A DNA stretch of 7,986 bases, from positions 1-7,986 of the forward strand of contig JBAVJZ010000064.1 in the NCBI GenBank assembly GCA_049688015.1, read 5' to 3'. Each line of letters begins with the position of its first letter. Positions within the stretch are counted from its first letter, which is position 1. The notes beneath the pieces are model-generated. The model was given only the letters and a program-made list of their open reading frames with translations. It did not search any database and was not told the DNA's origin. Of the stretch, positions 1-5,942 are shown piece after piece. This stretch comes from CSP1-8 sp049688015 (GTDB taxonomy: Bacteria; Desulfobacterota; Deferrimicrobia; Deferrimicrobiales; Deferrimicrobiaceae). The translations under genes were made by a program, and so were the position numbers.

Positions 1-133
1 CCGCCGTCGTCTTCCCCGTACCCTTCTCCCCACGGATCAGAACGCCGCCGATCGTGGGGTCCACCGCATTCACCAGGAGGCCCTTCTTCAACAGATCCTG
101 GCCCACGATCGCGCTGAACGGAAACAGACGCAT
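1..133 (-). CDS. Magnesium/cobalt chelatase-type AAA+ ATPase (ChlI/BchI-like), N-terminal fragment
   Basis: Only the first 44 codons are in the window; the gene runs off the left edge. The protein begins MRLFPFSAIVGQDLLKKGLL, continues with N-A-V-D-P and I-G-G-V-L-I-R, and reaches a Walker A loop GEKGTGKTT at about residues 35-43. The order P-F-x-A-I-V-G-Q, N-x-V-D-P, I-G-G-V-L-I and P-loop is characteristic of the ATPase subunit of magnesium chelatase and of the long ChlI/ChlD-like 'putative cobaltochelatase' ATPases that drive metal insertion into tetrapyrroles with a CobN/BchH-type subunit. Which of these it is cannot be decided from the fragment. The ATG at 131-133 is preceded by GGGGATAGGAGC, a usable ribosome binding site. 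It lies on the same strand as the sigma/anti-sigma unit but is separated from it by a terminator, so it is probably transcribed independently. Confidence 0.85.
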   Translation of the reverse strand, partial: MRLFPFSAIVGQDLLKKGLLVNAVDPTIGGVLIRGEKGTGKTTA

Positions 134-292
134 GCTCCTATCCCCAGATCATTGGATGAAGGAAAGGAAGAAACGATCGCCGCTGTGGTCGGCCAGCAAA
201 GGGTGGAGACGGCCGGAAAGGGTTCCCCGGCAGCACCCGTTCGCCCGAGACGGCATCATCGTAGTATCGAAAGAAAACAAGACGACGGGATG

Positions 293-319
293 AAAAATGA
301 AGGGATCCGTATACCTTCA
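293..319 (-). terminator. Intrinsic terminator after the anti-sigma gene, overlapping its stop codon
   Basis: Read on the minus strand, TGAAGG (319-314) pairs perfectly with CCTTCA (303-298) across a 10-nt loop, followed immediately by five T residues (297-293). The TGA at the start of the stem is the stop codon of the anti-sigma gene. The stem is short (6 bp), so efficiency is uncertain, but position and T-run fit a terminator for the sigma/anti-sigma transcript that insulates the chelatase gene further on. Confidence 0.6.
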
Positions 320-817
320 GGACAGATAGGGCTCCTCACCCGGAGGAAGCGCCTCGAAAAACTCGGCGAAGTGCTCCTCGATTTCTTCGGGACAGGGCTT
401 CGGTTCCCCGCCGCCGTTCAGATACCGTAAGAACCCCCCGCACGTCTCGCACCGGTCACGATGCGCATCGAACAGAAGGGAGAGGGAAGGGGCCAACCGC
501 CGGTCCCGGAACGCCCGCAGGAGAGTTTCCACCTCCCGTTTTTGTTCTTCTGCGGCCATTTTCCTATACTTATCAAGCTCTTGGCGGTGCTCCCTCGCTT
601 TCTCAATCACAAAGGACTTCAGTCTTTCCCGGAACTCCTCCGGGATCTCGTTCAGCCGTACCTGCCGGCAGATGAGTTTTGTCGTGTCGTAGGTCCGGAG
701 GAAATTCGTGCAGGACTCGCACATCACGATGTGCGCATCCAGGTCCTCCCGCAGGCGGTCCTCCATGGAACCGTCGAGGTAATCCCCCAGCAGGTAGACC
801 AACTCCTTGCAGTTCAT
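317..817 (-). CDS. Soluble zinc-binding anti-sigma factor with two H-x3-C-x2-C motifs
   Basis: A 166-residue protein encoded directly downstream of the ECF sigma gene. Its N-terminus carries a zf-HC2-type anti-sigma zinc motif: C3 and then H29-x3-C33-x2-C36 (DAHIVMCESC). A basic and acidic helical stretch (about 57-105) follows. A second H119-x3-C123-x2-C126 (DAHRDRCETC) lies exactly 90 residues after the first, in matching context (both preceded by DA and followed three residues later by FLR). Further Cys are at 50 and 142. There is no hydrophobic segment, so it should be cytoplasmic rather than a membrane anti-sigma. The family binds the cognate sigma factor and releases it on a signal, sometimes by thiol oxidation and zinc loss; the signal here is unknown. 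The ATG at 815-817 was chosen because it starts the zinc domain, and the longer upstream frame overlaps the sigma gene and looks non-native. It starts 5 nt after the sigma stop, with only a weak purine-rich site (GGAAGACGGAA), suggesting translational coupling. Confidence 0.85.
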   Translation of the reverse strand: MNCKELVYLLGDYLDGSMEDRLREDLDAHIVMCESCTNFLRTYDTTKLICRQVRLNEIPEEFRERLKSFVIEKAREHRQELDKYRKMAAEEQKREVETLLRAFRDRRLAPSLSLLFDAHRDRCETCGGFLRYLNGGGEPKPCPEEIEEHFAEFFEALPPGEEPYLS

Positions 818-822
818 GGCAT

Positions 823-1428
823 CTATTCCGTCTTCCCTTCCCGCAAATACCGGGTCAGCTGTTCCCGCAGATACAGGCGCGCCCGGTGAAGGCGCGATTT
901 TACCGCGGGGACCGTCAGCCCTAAAATTTGCGCGGTTTCCTCGTTCGACAGTCCTTCCACATCGCTCAGCACGAAGACCACCCTGTACTTTTCGGACAGA
1001 TCGTCCGTGAACTTCCTGATCACTTGCCCCAGTTCCTTGTCGAGCATCTTCCGCTCGACTTCCTTGCTCCAATCCTCGACCGGACCCGTGTGCATGCCGT
1101 CTTCCGAGAAGATGGGCATGAACTCCTCGATGGACACCGTCTCCTGCCGACGCTTCCCGCGAAGCCGCATCAGACAGGCGTTCACGCAGATCCGGTAGAT
1201 CCAGGAGTACAGCGCGGAGTTCCCCTTGAACGTGTGCGCCTTCTGGAATACCGTCAGAAACACGTCCTGCGCGGCTTCCTCGGCATCGCTTTCGTTCTTC
1301 AGGATCGACATCGCAAGGCCGAAGATCTTCCCGTGAAACCGCTCAAAGAGAGCCTCCACGGCCTCGGAGGAGCCGCCCCGAAGTTCCTCCAGAAGAACGT
1401 TGTCATCGAGCAACCGCTCGGCGGGCAT
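823..1428 (-). CDS. ECF-family RNA polymerase sigma factor (RpoE-like)
   Basis: A 201-residue two-domain group IV sigma factor. Region 2 spans about residues 24-92, with the D-A-E-E-A-A-Q-D-V-F signature (48-57), a F-K-G-N-S-A-L-Y-S-W-I-Y-R-I region 2.3/2.4 and N-A-C-L-M-R-L-R. A linker of about 45 residues leads to region 4 (about 137-196), with a helix-turn-helix around L-S-N-E-E-T-A-Q-I-L-G-L-T-V-P-A-V-K-S-R and the L-H-R-A-R motif. It directs RNA polymerase to an alternative promoter set and is presumably held inactive by the anti-sigma factor encoded 5 nt downstream. The ATG at 1426-1428 has GGGAG about 7 nt upstream. Length is normal and no extra C-terminal sensor domain is present. Its targets cannot be named from this window. 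Confidence 0.95.
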   Translation of the reverse strand: MPAERLLDDNVLLEELRGGSSEAVEALFERFHGKIFGLAMSILKNESDAEEAAQDVFLTVFQKAHTFKGNSALYSWIYRICVNACLMRLRGKRRQETVSIEEFMPIFSEDGMHTGPVEDWSKEVERKMLDKELGQVIRKFTDDLSEKYRVVFVLSDVEGLSNEETAQILGLTVPAVKSRLHRARLYLREQLTRYLREGKTE

Positions 1429-1493
1429 TCTCCGCTCCCGTTTAGATTCGACCTTGCAAATCGGGTTTCATCTATCCTCTTCGAATTTCAACG

Positions 1494-1521
1494 ATTAGCA
1501 CGTTTTTCCTCGTCGGTGCAA
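1494..1521 (-). promoter_or_regulatory. Candidate promoter for the sigma/anti-sigma unit
   Basis: On the minus strand, TTGCAC (1521-1516) and GCTAAT (1499-1494) are separated by 16 nt, which would give a leader of roughly 60 nt before the sigma start. The match to the housekeeping consensus is only 3/6 and 4/6. No convincing ECF-type GGAAC element was found, so autoregulation is not supported. Confidence 0.3.
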
Positions 1522-1554
1522 GACCCGGCTGATCCGACCGGGAACCTTTCGCGC

Positions 1555-1583
1555 TTGGCCGCGCGCGGGATTTGCCTTACAAT
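1555..1583 (+). promoter_or_regulatory. Sigma-70-type promoter for the 55-residue membrane protein
   Basis: TTGGCC (1555-1560) and TACAAT (1578-1583) are separated by exactly 17 nt. They match the housekeeping consensus at 4/6 and 5/6. Transcription would start near 1590, leaving a leader of about 35 nt before the GTG at 1625. The alignment of promoter, ribosome binding site and frame supports both this site and the small gene. Confidence 0.6.
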
Positions 1584-1624
1584 CAGAGGAAACGCCGGGT
1601 GTTTCGGCAAGTCGGGAGACATAT

Positions 1625-1792
1625 GTGAAATTCCCTCGGACCTGTTATTTCCTCGCCGCCCTGGTGACCACCGGGGCCCTCACCTTCCTTCTTACCATGG
1701 CCAAGCGGAAAAGGACCGCCGTCCCTCTTCTCTACTCCCATCCGAAGGGGGGGGACAGGGAAGGAGAGTTCGAGCTCTTCATCGGGTCGTAA
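1625..1792 (+). CDS. Small single-pass membrane protein, 55 residues (GTG start)
   Basis: This frame starts at GTG 1625-1627 and stops at TAA 1790-1792. It encodes a short basic N-terminus (M-K-F-P-R-T-C), one hydrophobic helix of about 19 residues (YFLAALVTTGALTFLLTMA, about 8-26), a positive patch K-R-K-R (27-30), and a short soluble tail ending E-F-E-L-F-I-G-S. GGGAG at 1614-1618 is 6 nt before the start, and a good promoter lies at 1555-1583. The K-R-K-R after the helix would by the positive-inside rule favour a cytoplasmic C-terminus, although the N-terminus is also basic. It is divergent from the ECF sigma gene and convergent with the helicase, ending 8 nt from it. I do not recognise the family. 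A non-coding reading is possible, but membrane helix, spacing and promoter together favour a real gene. Confidence 0.62.
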   Translation: MKFPRTCYFLAALVTTGALTFLLTMAKRKRTAVPLLYSHPKGGDREGEFELFIGS

Positions 1793-1800
1793 GCGTGGTT

Positions 1801-3996
1801 TCAGGGTAGAAATTCCATCTTTCCGAGCCGGACAAGAATCTTTTTTCGCCCGTACCCGGGGAAACAGACCGTGATCTTCCGGTTGTCTCCCTCTCCTTCC
1901 ACCGCTTCGACGCTTCCTTCACCAAAGGCTGGGTGACGCACGCGCATCGACCGCCGTACGGCAGGTACCGGCCCGGGATCGCCCCGGACAGGGCCCTGTG
2001 GTCTCGCGCGGGGCGATTCGTTTCCCCTCCCGGCGCGGGATGGGCGTCCGGCCGCAATGCGCAACGCTCCCTCCCCGGGGGGAAGGATCCCCTCCCAACG
2101 GAGAAGTGCGGGCGGAATCTCGGAGAGAAACCTGGAAGGGACAGCTTCCCGGAACGTTCCGTAGAGGGCCCTCCGGCGGGCGAAGGAAAGATGCGCCCTT
2201 TCCCGCGCGCGGGTTAGGCCAACATAGAACAGCCGTCGCTCCTCCTCCACGTCGAACTCCGAACCCGTGGACCGGGAATGGGGAAGGATCCCCTCCTCGA
2301 GTCCGACGAGGAAAGAGACGTCGAACTCCAGCCCCTTGGCGTTGTGCAGGGTCATCAGGTGGACTGCGTCTTTCCCCATCCCGTTCCCTCCATTCTCCGG
2401 GGGCTCGAGCGACATCCTCTCGATAAATTCCCGCAGGGCTTCCTCACCGCTCGCGGGAACAGAATCCGCCAGAAGGAAGAGTTCCTCCACGTTGTCCCGG
2501 TCCTCCCGACCTCCTCCTTCCGCTGCCCTGTCGCCGAGCCAGGCCAGATACCCGGCCCCGGTCAGCAGGAACCGGAGAGATTCGCCTCCCCGCTTGCCCG
2601 GCAGTTCCTTCAACCACTCCTCCCGGAAGGAAAGAAGAGGAGCGAGGGAGGGGATTTTTTTCAGTTCCAGGGAGAACGGGACGCCCGCCGCCTTGGCCGC
2701 CGCGCGCGCCCGCGACAGCGTTACTTCCCCCACCCCGCGCCGCGGGATCGAAAGCAACCTCTTCAGGGAAACCGGGTCGTCGGGATTCAGGAACCACCGC
2801 AGGTACGCTACTGCGCCGCGCACCGATGCACGCTCGTAGAACGAGAGCGCCCCTCGCAGCACGTACGGTATCCCCTCCCGACGCAGCCCATCCTCGACGG
2901 CCCGGGACTGTGCATTGACACGGTAGAACACGGAGATGCGGGATGGAGAGACCCCTAGCCGAATTTCGCCCGCCACCGCCAGCGCCACGCCCTCCGCCTC
3001 GGCGTCCGCATCTTCGAAGACCCGGATCGCGGGAGGCTCCCCTCCGTCACGGGCAGCAAGGATCCGCTTTTCCCGCCGCTGCCGGTTCCGCCCGATCACT
3101 CCTTCCGCCGCAAGGAGCAGAGAGGCGCGCGAGCGGTAGTTGGTACGAAGGGTAAGGACAGCGGCACCTGGATGATCCCTTTCGAAGGAAAGCATCGGTT
3201 TGGCCGACCCGCCCCGCCACCCGTAGATCGACTGGTCTTCGTCCCCCACCGCGCAGAACGAGTCGGCGCCCGCTGCTATCGTCGCCGTCAGTTCCGCCTG
3301 GGCCCGGTCGACGTCCTGGAATTCGTCGACGAGAAGGTGCCGGATCTCTCCGCGGACGGCGTCCCGGACGTCCGGAGCCTCGCGGAAGAGGGTGACGGGA
3401 AGCCGGATGAGGTCGGCGAAGTCGACCGCTCCCGCCGCCGCGAGCGCCTCGCCGTATGCTTTTCCCACCGACACAGCCATGTCTGAGAAAAGCACTCCCG
3501 GAGAGACTGCCGCCGACCCGAGTGGGACCCCTTCCCGTTTGGAGCGCTCGATCAGTCCAGCGATCCGCGCGGCCGGGAACTTCTTCTCGTCGATATCCAT
3601 ATCTTTCAGGATCTGCCGGAGGAGATCGATCTGGTCGCGTCCGTCGTAGATGACAAAGCCGCGGGGCAGGCCGATTCTGTCCCCGAACCGGTGCAGCAAA
3701 GTAGCGCCGAACGCGTGGAACGTGCCCAGCCACGGAAGACCGTTCCCGCCTCCCTGGGCGGCAACGGATTTCGCCACCCGTCCGCGCATTTCGTCGGCCG
3801 CCCGATTGGTGAAGGTAATCCCGAGAATTCCCCGGGGAGGAACACCTTCCCGGAGGAGACGGACGATCCGTGCCACGATCACGCGGGTCTTGCCCGAACC
3901 CGCGCCGGCCACGATCAGGAGCGGCCCCGCCTCGTGCAGAACGGCCCGGCGCTGGTCGACGTCAAGCGAATCGATTGGCTGTTCCCCGGTATTCAT
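1801..3996 (-). CDS. pcrA: ATP-dependent 3'-5' DNA helicase, PcrA/UvrD type (superfamily 1A)
   Basis: A 731-residue helicase, the usual length for PcrA/UvrD. Motifs occur in order: Q-motif Gln15, Walker A AGAGSGKT (30-37), motif Ia TFTNRAADEM (61-70), GTFHAF (91-96), Walker B VDEFQD (223-228), motif III GDEDQSIYGWRGG (251-263), motif IV LRTNYRS, motif V TLHNAKGLEFD and motif VI RRLFYVGLTRAR. FYERASVRGAVAYLRWFLNP and IPRRGVG mark the 2A/2B part. After a Pro/Arg/Gly-rich linker, the C-terminus (from R-V-R-H-P-A-F-G-E-G-S-V) resembles the Tudor-like RNA-polymerase-interacting domain of PcrA and UvrD. The family unwinds DNA in nucleotide excision and mismatch repair, displaces RecA and acts in transcription-coupled repair. 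The ATG at 3994-3996 is the first in-frame Met after a stop. No clear Shine-Dalgarno precedes it (CTTAACCCTTGCC), so initiation may be weak or leader-dependent. VDEFQD and GDEDQS differ slightly from the common VDEYQD and GDDDQS. Confidence 0.96.
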   Translation of the reverse strand: MNTGEQPIDSLDVDQRRAVLHEAGPLLIVAGAGSGKTRVIVARIVRLLREGVPPRGILGITFTNRAADEMRGRVAKSVAAQGGGNGLPWLGTFHAFGATLLHRFGDRIGLPRGFVIYDGRDQIDLLRQILKDMDIDEKKFPAARIAGLIERSKREGVPLGSAAVSPGVLFSDMAVSVGKAYGEALAAAGAVDFADLIRLPVTLFREAPDVRDAVRGEIRHLLVDEFQDVDRAQAELTATIAAGADSFCAVGDEDQSIYGWRGGSAKPMLSFERDHPGAAVLTLRTNYRSRASLLLAAEGVIGRNRQRREKRILAARDGGEPPAIRVFEDADAEAEGVALAVAGEIRLGVSPSRISVFYRVNAQSRAVEDGLRREGIPYVLRGALSFYERASVRGAVAYLRWFLNPDDPVSLKRLLSIPRRGVGEVTLSRARAAAKAAGVPFSLELKKIPSLAPLLSFREEWLKELPGKRGGESLRFLLTGAGYLAWLGDRAAEGGGREDRDNVEELFLLADSVPASGEEALREFIERMSLEPPENGGNGMGKDAVHLMTLHNAKGLEFDVSFLVGLEEGILPHSRSTGSEFDVEEERRLFYVGLTRARERAHLSFARRRALYGTFREAVPSRFLSEIPPALLRWEGILPPGEGALRIAAGRPSRAGRGNESPRARPQGPVRGDPGPVPAVRRSMRVRHPAFGEGSVEAVEGEGDNRKITVCFPGYGRKKILVRLGKMEFLP

Positions 3997-4101
3997 GGCA
4001 AGGGTTAAGCATAAACCCGAATCCGGCGGCAGCCGACGGAATTATTTTCTGGTGGATGGTTCCGAAGGGAAAGAGAGACGGAAGGTCTTCGTTTCATCCT
4101 T

Positions 4102-4278
4102 TCACGGTTTAAAGAAAAACAGGAAGAGCAGAACACCGATGCAGGCGGAGAGAAGTCCCAGCAGGAGGAATTCCAGGGAGCCGCTTGACTTTCCCCTTAA
4201 TCCTGGCCGATGCGGAGCCCTGTCGGTATCGGAGCCCGACTTCGGACTGGCAAACCTGTGTGGTGGAAACTTCCCCAT
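4102..4278 (-). CDS. Small protein with C-terminal membrane anchor, 58 residues
   Basis: This minus-strand frame has its ATG at 4276-4278 and TGA at 4102-4104. The first 30 or so residues are polar and basic (M-G-K-F-P-P-H-R-F, then S-P-K-S-G-S-D-T-D-R). They are followed by an uninterrupted hydrophobic stretch of about 20 residues (LEFLLLGLLSACIGVLLFLF, about 35-54) ending F-F-K-P. This is the layout of a tail-anchored membrane protein. An in-frame start further upstream (4362) is possible, but it would cross the palindrome at 4303-4319 and adds unconvincing sequence. The ribosome binding site is weak (AGAGATGG). The gene is 105 nt upstream of the helicase on the same strand, and no terminator is obvious between them, so co-transcription is possible. 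Family and function are not recognised. Confidence 0.5.
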   Translation of the reverse strand: MGKFPPHRFASPKSGSDTDRAPHRPGLRGKSSGSLEFLLLGLLSACIGVLLFLFFFKP

Positions 4279-4592
4279 AACACACCATCTCTTTTCCGAA
4301 CAATATGCATAATGCATATGCTGGGGATTGAGATGTCGCGCTCCGACCGTTCGTTTCCTCATTCATGCCCATTTGTTCTCCTTCTGCGGCATCAGGAAAT
4401 CCCTACCGGATAAAAACCGGAGTCATGCGGACGGTTCCCCCAAGGGGAGGACCCCAGGCACTAAGCACAAAAACATCCCGTTTTATAACCAAAAAGCGGG
4501 AGCCGTTTCTCTTTTACTTGTTGGATTATCATCCAGAAAAAACGAAAACTGCAGATAAGGGCATGATTATAGACTTCTTCCTCCGTAAAAAG
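4279..4592. other. Intergenic region between the divergent small protein and M23 genes
   Basis: This stretch has no convincing coding frame on either strand and is visibly richer in A/T than its surroundings. It holds the palindrome at 4303-4319 and several small inverted repeats: CCGG 4406-4409 with 4417-4420; TCCCC 4436-4440 with GGGGA 4444-4448; CCCGTTTT 4477-4484 with AAAAGCGGG 4492-4500 (one bulged base); and TGGAT 4522-4526 with ATCCA 4531-4535. None matched a riboswitch class I could recall (c-di-GMP, c-di-AMP, cobalamin, TPP, preQ1 and fluoride were considered). All but the palindrome lie upstream of the -35 box at 4593, so they are not part of the M23 leader if that promoter is the one used. 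Confidence 0.6.
4303..4319. repeat. 17-bp palindrome, possible regulator binding site
   Basis: ATATGCAT-A-ATGCATAT is a perfect 8-bp inverted repeat around one central base, entirely A/T-rich with two nested ATGCAT sites, in otherwise GC-rich DNA. It ends 24 nt upstream of the ATG of the small tail-anchored protein, so it would sit in that gene's promoter or leader. It lies about 270 nt from the M23 promoter. Size and symmetry fit a dimeric repressor operator; which protein would bind is unknown. Confidence 0.5.
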
Positions 4593-4620
4593 TTGACTTC
4601 GAATTGGAAATATGGACAAT
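4593..4620 (+). promoter_or_regulatory. Sigma-70-type promoter for the M23 peptidase gene
   Basis: TTGACT (4593-4598, 5/6 match to the -35 consensus) and GACAAT (4615-4620, 4/6 match to the -10) are separated by 16 nt. Transcription would begin near 4627, about 28 nt before the ATG at 4655. This argues against the longer frame starting at 4604, whose start would lie inside the promoter. Confidence 0.55.
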
Positions 4621-4654
4621 ATTTCCTGATTCCGGTTTTTTATATGGGAGAGAG

Positions 4655-5911
4655 ATGAATAACAGACTCTTCATCGCACCTGTTCTCGCCGCCCTGATCC
4701 TGTTCAGTCTTTTCAAGGTTTTCCACCGCCCGCAGGCATTGCCCGGTCACACCCAGACGGAAACACCCACGGAGTCGTCGCAGGAAATTCGGGGGGTGGT
4801 AAAGCCCGGAGAGACGATGTTCGACATCTTCAAGAAGTACGGACTGCCCTCCCAGGACTTGTATTACCTCAAGGAAGCGTCCGCCGGCGTCCACCGGCTG
4901 GGGAAGATCACCACCGGAAAACCGTACCGCATCGAGCTGGGCCCGGACAACAGCGTTCTCTCCCTTACCTACCAGATCAATGACGACTTCGTGCTCAACA
5001 TCACCCGTAAAGACCCCGGCTTCCGGGCAGAAAAAATCACGATCCCGTACGAAACGAAAATAAGCAAGGTCGGGGGGACCATCGAGAACAACCTCTACGA
5101 TTCGCTAGGCAACGGCGGGGAATCCGGCCTTCTCGCCTATGCCCTCTCCGACATCTTTTCATGGGATATCGATTTCACGACCGACCTGCGCAACGGCGAC
5201 ACCTTCAAGATCGTCGTCGAGGAGCAGTGGCTGGACGGTCGGTTCAAACGTTACGGGAACATCCTCGCCGCCGAATTCACGAACGACGGGAAGGTCTCCC
5301 GGGCCTTCCGGTACGAGGGTCCTGACGGGCGCGCCGGGTATTTCGACGAAGAGGGAAAATCGTTGCAGCGGTCGTTCCTGAAAGCCCCGCTTTCCTACCG
5401 CCGCATCAGCTCCGGGTTCACCTACAGCCGGATGCACCCGATCCTGAAGATCCGGCGACCGCACCTGGGGGTAGACTACGTCGCCCCCCGGGGGACACCG
5501 GTTTCCGCCCTGGGGGACGGAATCATCCAGTTCGCCGGGTACAAGGGAGCCAACGGAAACCTCGTGATCCTCAGGCATCCGAAAGGATTCACCACCTACT
5601 ACGGACACCTTCACAAGATCCGCAGGGGGATCCGGCGCGGTGCCCGGGTTGCGCAGGGGGACGTCATCGGTTACGTCGGATCGACCGGCCGCGCCACCGG
5701 CCCCCACCTCGATTTCCGGATGAAGAAGGGAAGCCGGTTCATCAACCCGCTACGGGTAGACGTCCCGCGCAGCAGCGGGATCCCGAAGAATCTCCTCGCC
5801 GACTACGACAAGATCCGGCAGGAAAGGGGACTCGAACTGGCCTCGATCGTCCCGTCCCCGCAGAAACCGGAACCGGAATCCAAGGCGCAAACGGTCGCGT
5901 ACGCCCGCTGA
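4655..5911 (+). CDS. Membrane-anchored M23 (LytM-type) peptidoglycan endopeptidase with LysM/OapA-like module
   Basis: A 418-residue protein. An N-terminal signal-anchor (about residues 5-20, FIAPVLAALILFSLF) and a short Thr/Pro/Glu-rich spacer lead to a LysM/OapA-like module beginning V-V-K-P-G-E-T-M-F-D-I-F (about 48-90). A beta-rich middle region follows, then the M23 peptidase domain (about 256-360). Visible metal and catalytic residues are H270 and D274 (P-H-L-G-V-D), H318 and H320 (Y-Y-G-H-L-H) and H351 (G-P-H-L-D-F). The layout resembles MepM/YebA-type DD-endopeptidases, which cut peptide cross-links in the periplasm during wall growth. The usual H-x-H at the last motif is H-x-D here (D353), so the third zinc ligand would be Asp; such variants exist in the family. 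The ATG at 4655 was chosen because GGGAG (4646-4650) and a promoter precede it. The 58-residue tail after the domain is polar. No partner gene is adjacent. Confidence 0.93.
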   Translation: MNNRLFIAPVLAALILFSLFKVFHRPQALPGHTQTETPTESSQEIRGVVKPGETMFDIFKKYGLPSQDLYYLKEASAGVHRLGKITTGKPYRIELGPDNSVLSLTYQINDDFVLNITRKDPGFRAEKITIPYETKISKVGGTIENNLYDSLGNGGESGLLAYALSDIFSWDIDFTTDLRNGDTFKIVVEEQWLDGRFKRYGNILAAEFTNDGKVSRAFRYEGPDGRAGYFDEEGKSLQRSFLKAPLSYRRISSGFTYSRMHPILKIRRPHLGVDYVAPRGTPVSALGDGIIQFAGYKGANGNLVILRHPKGFTTYYGHLHKIRRGIRRGARVAQGDVIGYVGSTGRATGPHLDFRMKKGSRFINPLRVDVPRSSGIPKNLLADYDKIRQERGLELASIVPSPQKPEPESKAQTVAYAR

Positions 5912-5917
5912 TCATAC

Positions 5918-5942
5918 CGGTTTCCCGGTTCGCCGGAAACCG
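5918..5942 (+). other. Stem-loop just after the M23 gene
   Basis: CGGTTTCC (5918-5925) pairs with GGAAACCG (5935-5942). After one bulged C, GG pairs with CC around a TTCG loop, giving about 10 bp starting 6 nt after the stop codon. No T-run follows directly, so it is either an imperfect or factor-assisted terminator or a 3'-end stabilising hairpin. The rest of the gap to 6198 holds a second small hairpin (CCGAAG 6057-6062 with CTTCGG 6067-6072) and no gene I can support. Confidence 0.4.

Noticed and set aside
818..1072. 85-residue N-terminal extension of the anti-sigma frame
   Set aside because: It overlaps the sigma gene out of frame, its composition (Arg/Gly/Ala-rich) is a shadow pattern, and the zinc domain starts properly at the ATG at 815-817.
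1520..1545. Inverted repeat CCCGG/CCGGG in the sigma upstream region
   Set aside because: Only 5 bp of C/G in GC-rich DNA with a 9-nt loop; expected by chance.
928..1809. Long 293-codon open frame on the plus strand opposite the sigma gene
   Set aside because: It lies antisense to a clear ECF sigma factor in GC-rich DNA, where long shadow frames are expected. Its His/Pro/Arg-rich translation has no recognisable domain, and its 3' part overlaps the better-supported 1625-1792 gene in another frame.
2278..2958. 226-codon plus-strand frame, and several others, across the helicase gene
   Set aside because: All lie antisense to a helicase with every SF1 motif intact; their translations are low-complexity shadows.
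4020..4060. ECF-type promoter (GGAAC element) upstream of the helicase
   Set aside because: GGAACC occurs on the minus strand, but the nearest CGTC-like element is about 20 nt away, outside usual spacing; the match is not better than chance.
4380..4480. Possible riboswitch (c-di-AMP, c-di-GMP, preQ1, TPP, cobalamin) upstream of the M23 gene
   Set aside because: None of the conserved core motifs of these classes could be found, only generic short hairpins.
4604..4654. 17-residue N-terminal extension of the M23 peptidase
   Set aside because: The start would overlap the predicted -10 region, it has no ribosome binding site, and the signal-anchor begins properly at the ATG at 4655.
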